A stretch of 6,694 nucleotides of DNA. Source: Nitriliruptoraceae bacterium. Its GTDB lineage: Bacteria; Actinomycetota; Nitriliruptoria; Nitriliruptorales; Nitriliruptoraceae. Numbering within the stretch: position 1 is the first letter of the stretch; every line of letters begins with the position of its first letter. The DNA is taken from the NCBI GenBank assembly GCA_007116505.1, contig SKII01000059.1, positions 1 through 6,694 of the forward strand, read 5' to 3'. Below the pieces are notes generated by a model that was given only the letters and a program-made list of their open reading frames with translations, did not search any database and had not been told where the DNA came from. Positions 6,237 through 6,694 of this stretch are shown here, piece by piece. The position numbers were made by a program, and so were the translations under genes.

Positions 6237-6694
6237 TCAGGCCTCCTGATCCTCGACCTGCACCGCCGCGTCGGGGACGTCCGTGCCGTCCTCCGCGATG
6301 ACGAGACCGTCATCGTCCGCGGGGCCCTCACCCTCATCGGCGATCGGCACGACCCGCGCGCGGCTGCGCTGCGGAGCGAGCACCATCACCATGTTGCGGC
6401 CATCGACCTTCGGCTCGGCCTCGACCGTCGCGAGCTCCGACATGTCGTCGGCCAGGCGGTGCAGGAGCTTGAGCCCGAGCTCGGTGTGCGCCATCTCGCG
6501 GCCACGGAACATGATCGAGGCCCGGACCTTCGCCCCCTCCTCGAGGAAGCGACGCACGTGCCCGGACTTCGTCCCGTAGTCGTTGTCCGAGATCTTGGGC
6601 CGCATCTTGATCTCCTTGACCGTGATGCGGTTCTGCCGCTTGCGAGCGTCCTTGTCCTTCTGCTCCTGCTCGTAGCGGTGCTTGCCCCAGTCCA
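6237..6694 (-). CDS. infC: Translation initiation factor IF-3, 5' end missing
   Basis: IF-3 binds the 30S subunit, prevents premature 50S joining and checks start-codon pairing. The last 151 codons are visible; the N-terminal domain lies beyond the right edge. The visible part starts in the interdomain linker (DWGKHRYEQEQ, where most homologues have DYGKF/Y), continues with TVKEIKMRPKISDNDY, and contains the C-terminal domain signature MFRGREMAH, then VEAEPKVDGRNMVMVLAP, where many IF-3 proteins end. Here about 44 more residues follow. The last 33 hold 13 Asp/Glu and no Lys/Arg, making an acidic tail. The first two bases of the window on this strand (TG) would complete the usual Met of the MDYGK motif. 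The gene heads the rpmI-rplT block; promoter and leader are outside the window. Confidence 0.96.
   Translation of the reverse strand, partial: DWGKHRYEQEQKDKDARKRQNRITVKEIKMRPKISDNDYGTKSGHVRRFLEEGAKVRASIMFRGREMAHTELGLKLLHRLADDMSELATVEAEPKVDGRNMVMVLAPQRSRARVVPIADEGEGPADDDGLVIAEDGTDVPDAAVQVEDQEA

Noticed and set aside
6242..6247. AGGAGG near the end of infC as the rpmI ribosome binding site
   Set aside because: It lies 29 bases before the preferred rpmI ATG, too far for direct use; AGGG at 6219-6222 is correctly spaced.
1..6694. Defence system, mobile element or other novel accessory module
   Set aside because: Every gene-sized stretch is explained by conserved housekeeping genes in a conserved order. 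No transposase, integrase, terminal repeats or composition shift was seen.

Overview
The window reads as a very GC-rich chromosomal segment, by eye well above two-thirds G+C. All recognisable genes lie on the minus strand, so transcription runs from the right edge to the left. The gene order infC-rpmI-rplT-(TrmH-family methyltransferase)-pheS-pheT-argC is the arrangement known from Actinomycetota. Together with the base composition and frequent GTG starts, it points to a high-GC actinobacterium. I cannot place it more precisely from the sequence alone.

Right part (about 4786-6694): a translation block. It holds the 3' part of infC (initiation factor 3, cut by the window edge), rpmI (L35), rplT (L20) and a SPOUT/TrmH-family RNA 2'-O-methyltransferase. 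The methyltransferase frame contains no ATG, GTG or TTG upstream of its conserved N-terminus. Its best start is a CTG that overlaps the rplT stop as CTGA, behind a Shine-Dalgarno-like GGAGAAGG.

Middle part (1186-4785): pheS and pheT, the two subunits of phenylalanyl-tRNA synthetase, joined by a TGATG overlap. A 151-base gap precedes pheS and carries a 14-bp tandem repeat (four copies plus a 6-base insert) directly upstream of the pheS ribosome binding site.

Left part (1-1185): argC (N-acetyl-gamma-glutamyl-phosphate reductase) begins 104 bases after pheT. That gap holds an imperfect ARG-box-like pair of inverted repeats with 20-bp spacing, overlapping a possible promoter. This suggests that a separately regulated arginine operon begins here. 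A frame that opens at a GTGA overlap with the argC stop and runs off the left edge may be the start of argJ.

Functionally, the first two parts supply translation (initiation, 50S assembly, RNA modification, Phe-tRNA charging) and the left part begins arginine biosynthesis. I found no mobile element, CRISPR array, tRNA, rRNA or defence system. The region is mostly ordinary housekeeping DNA. The points worth a second look are the CTG start, the pheS leader repeat and the putative ArgR operator.
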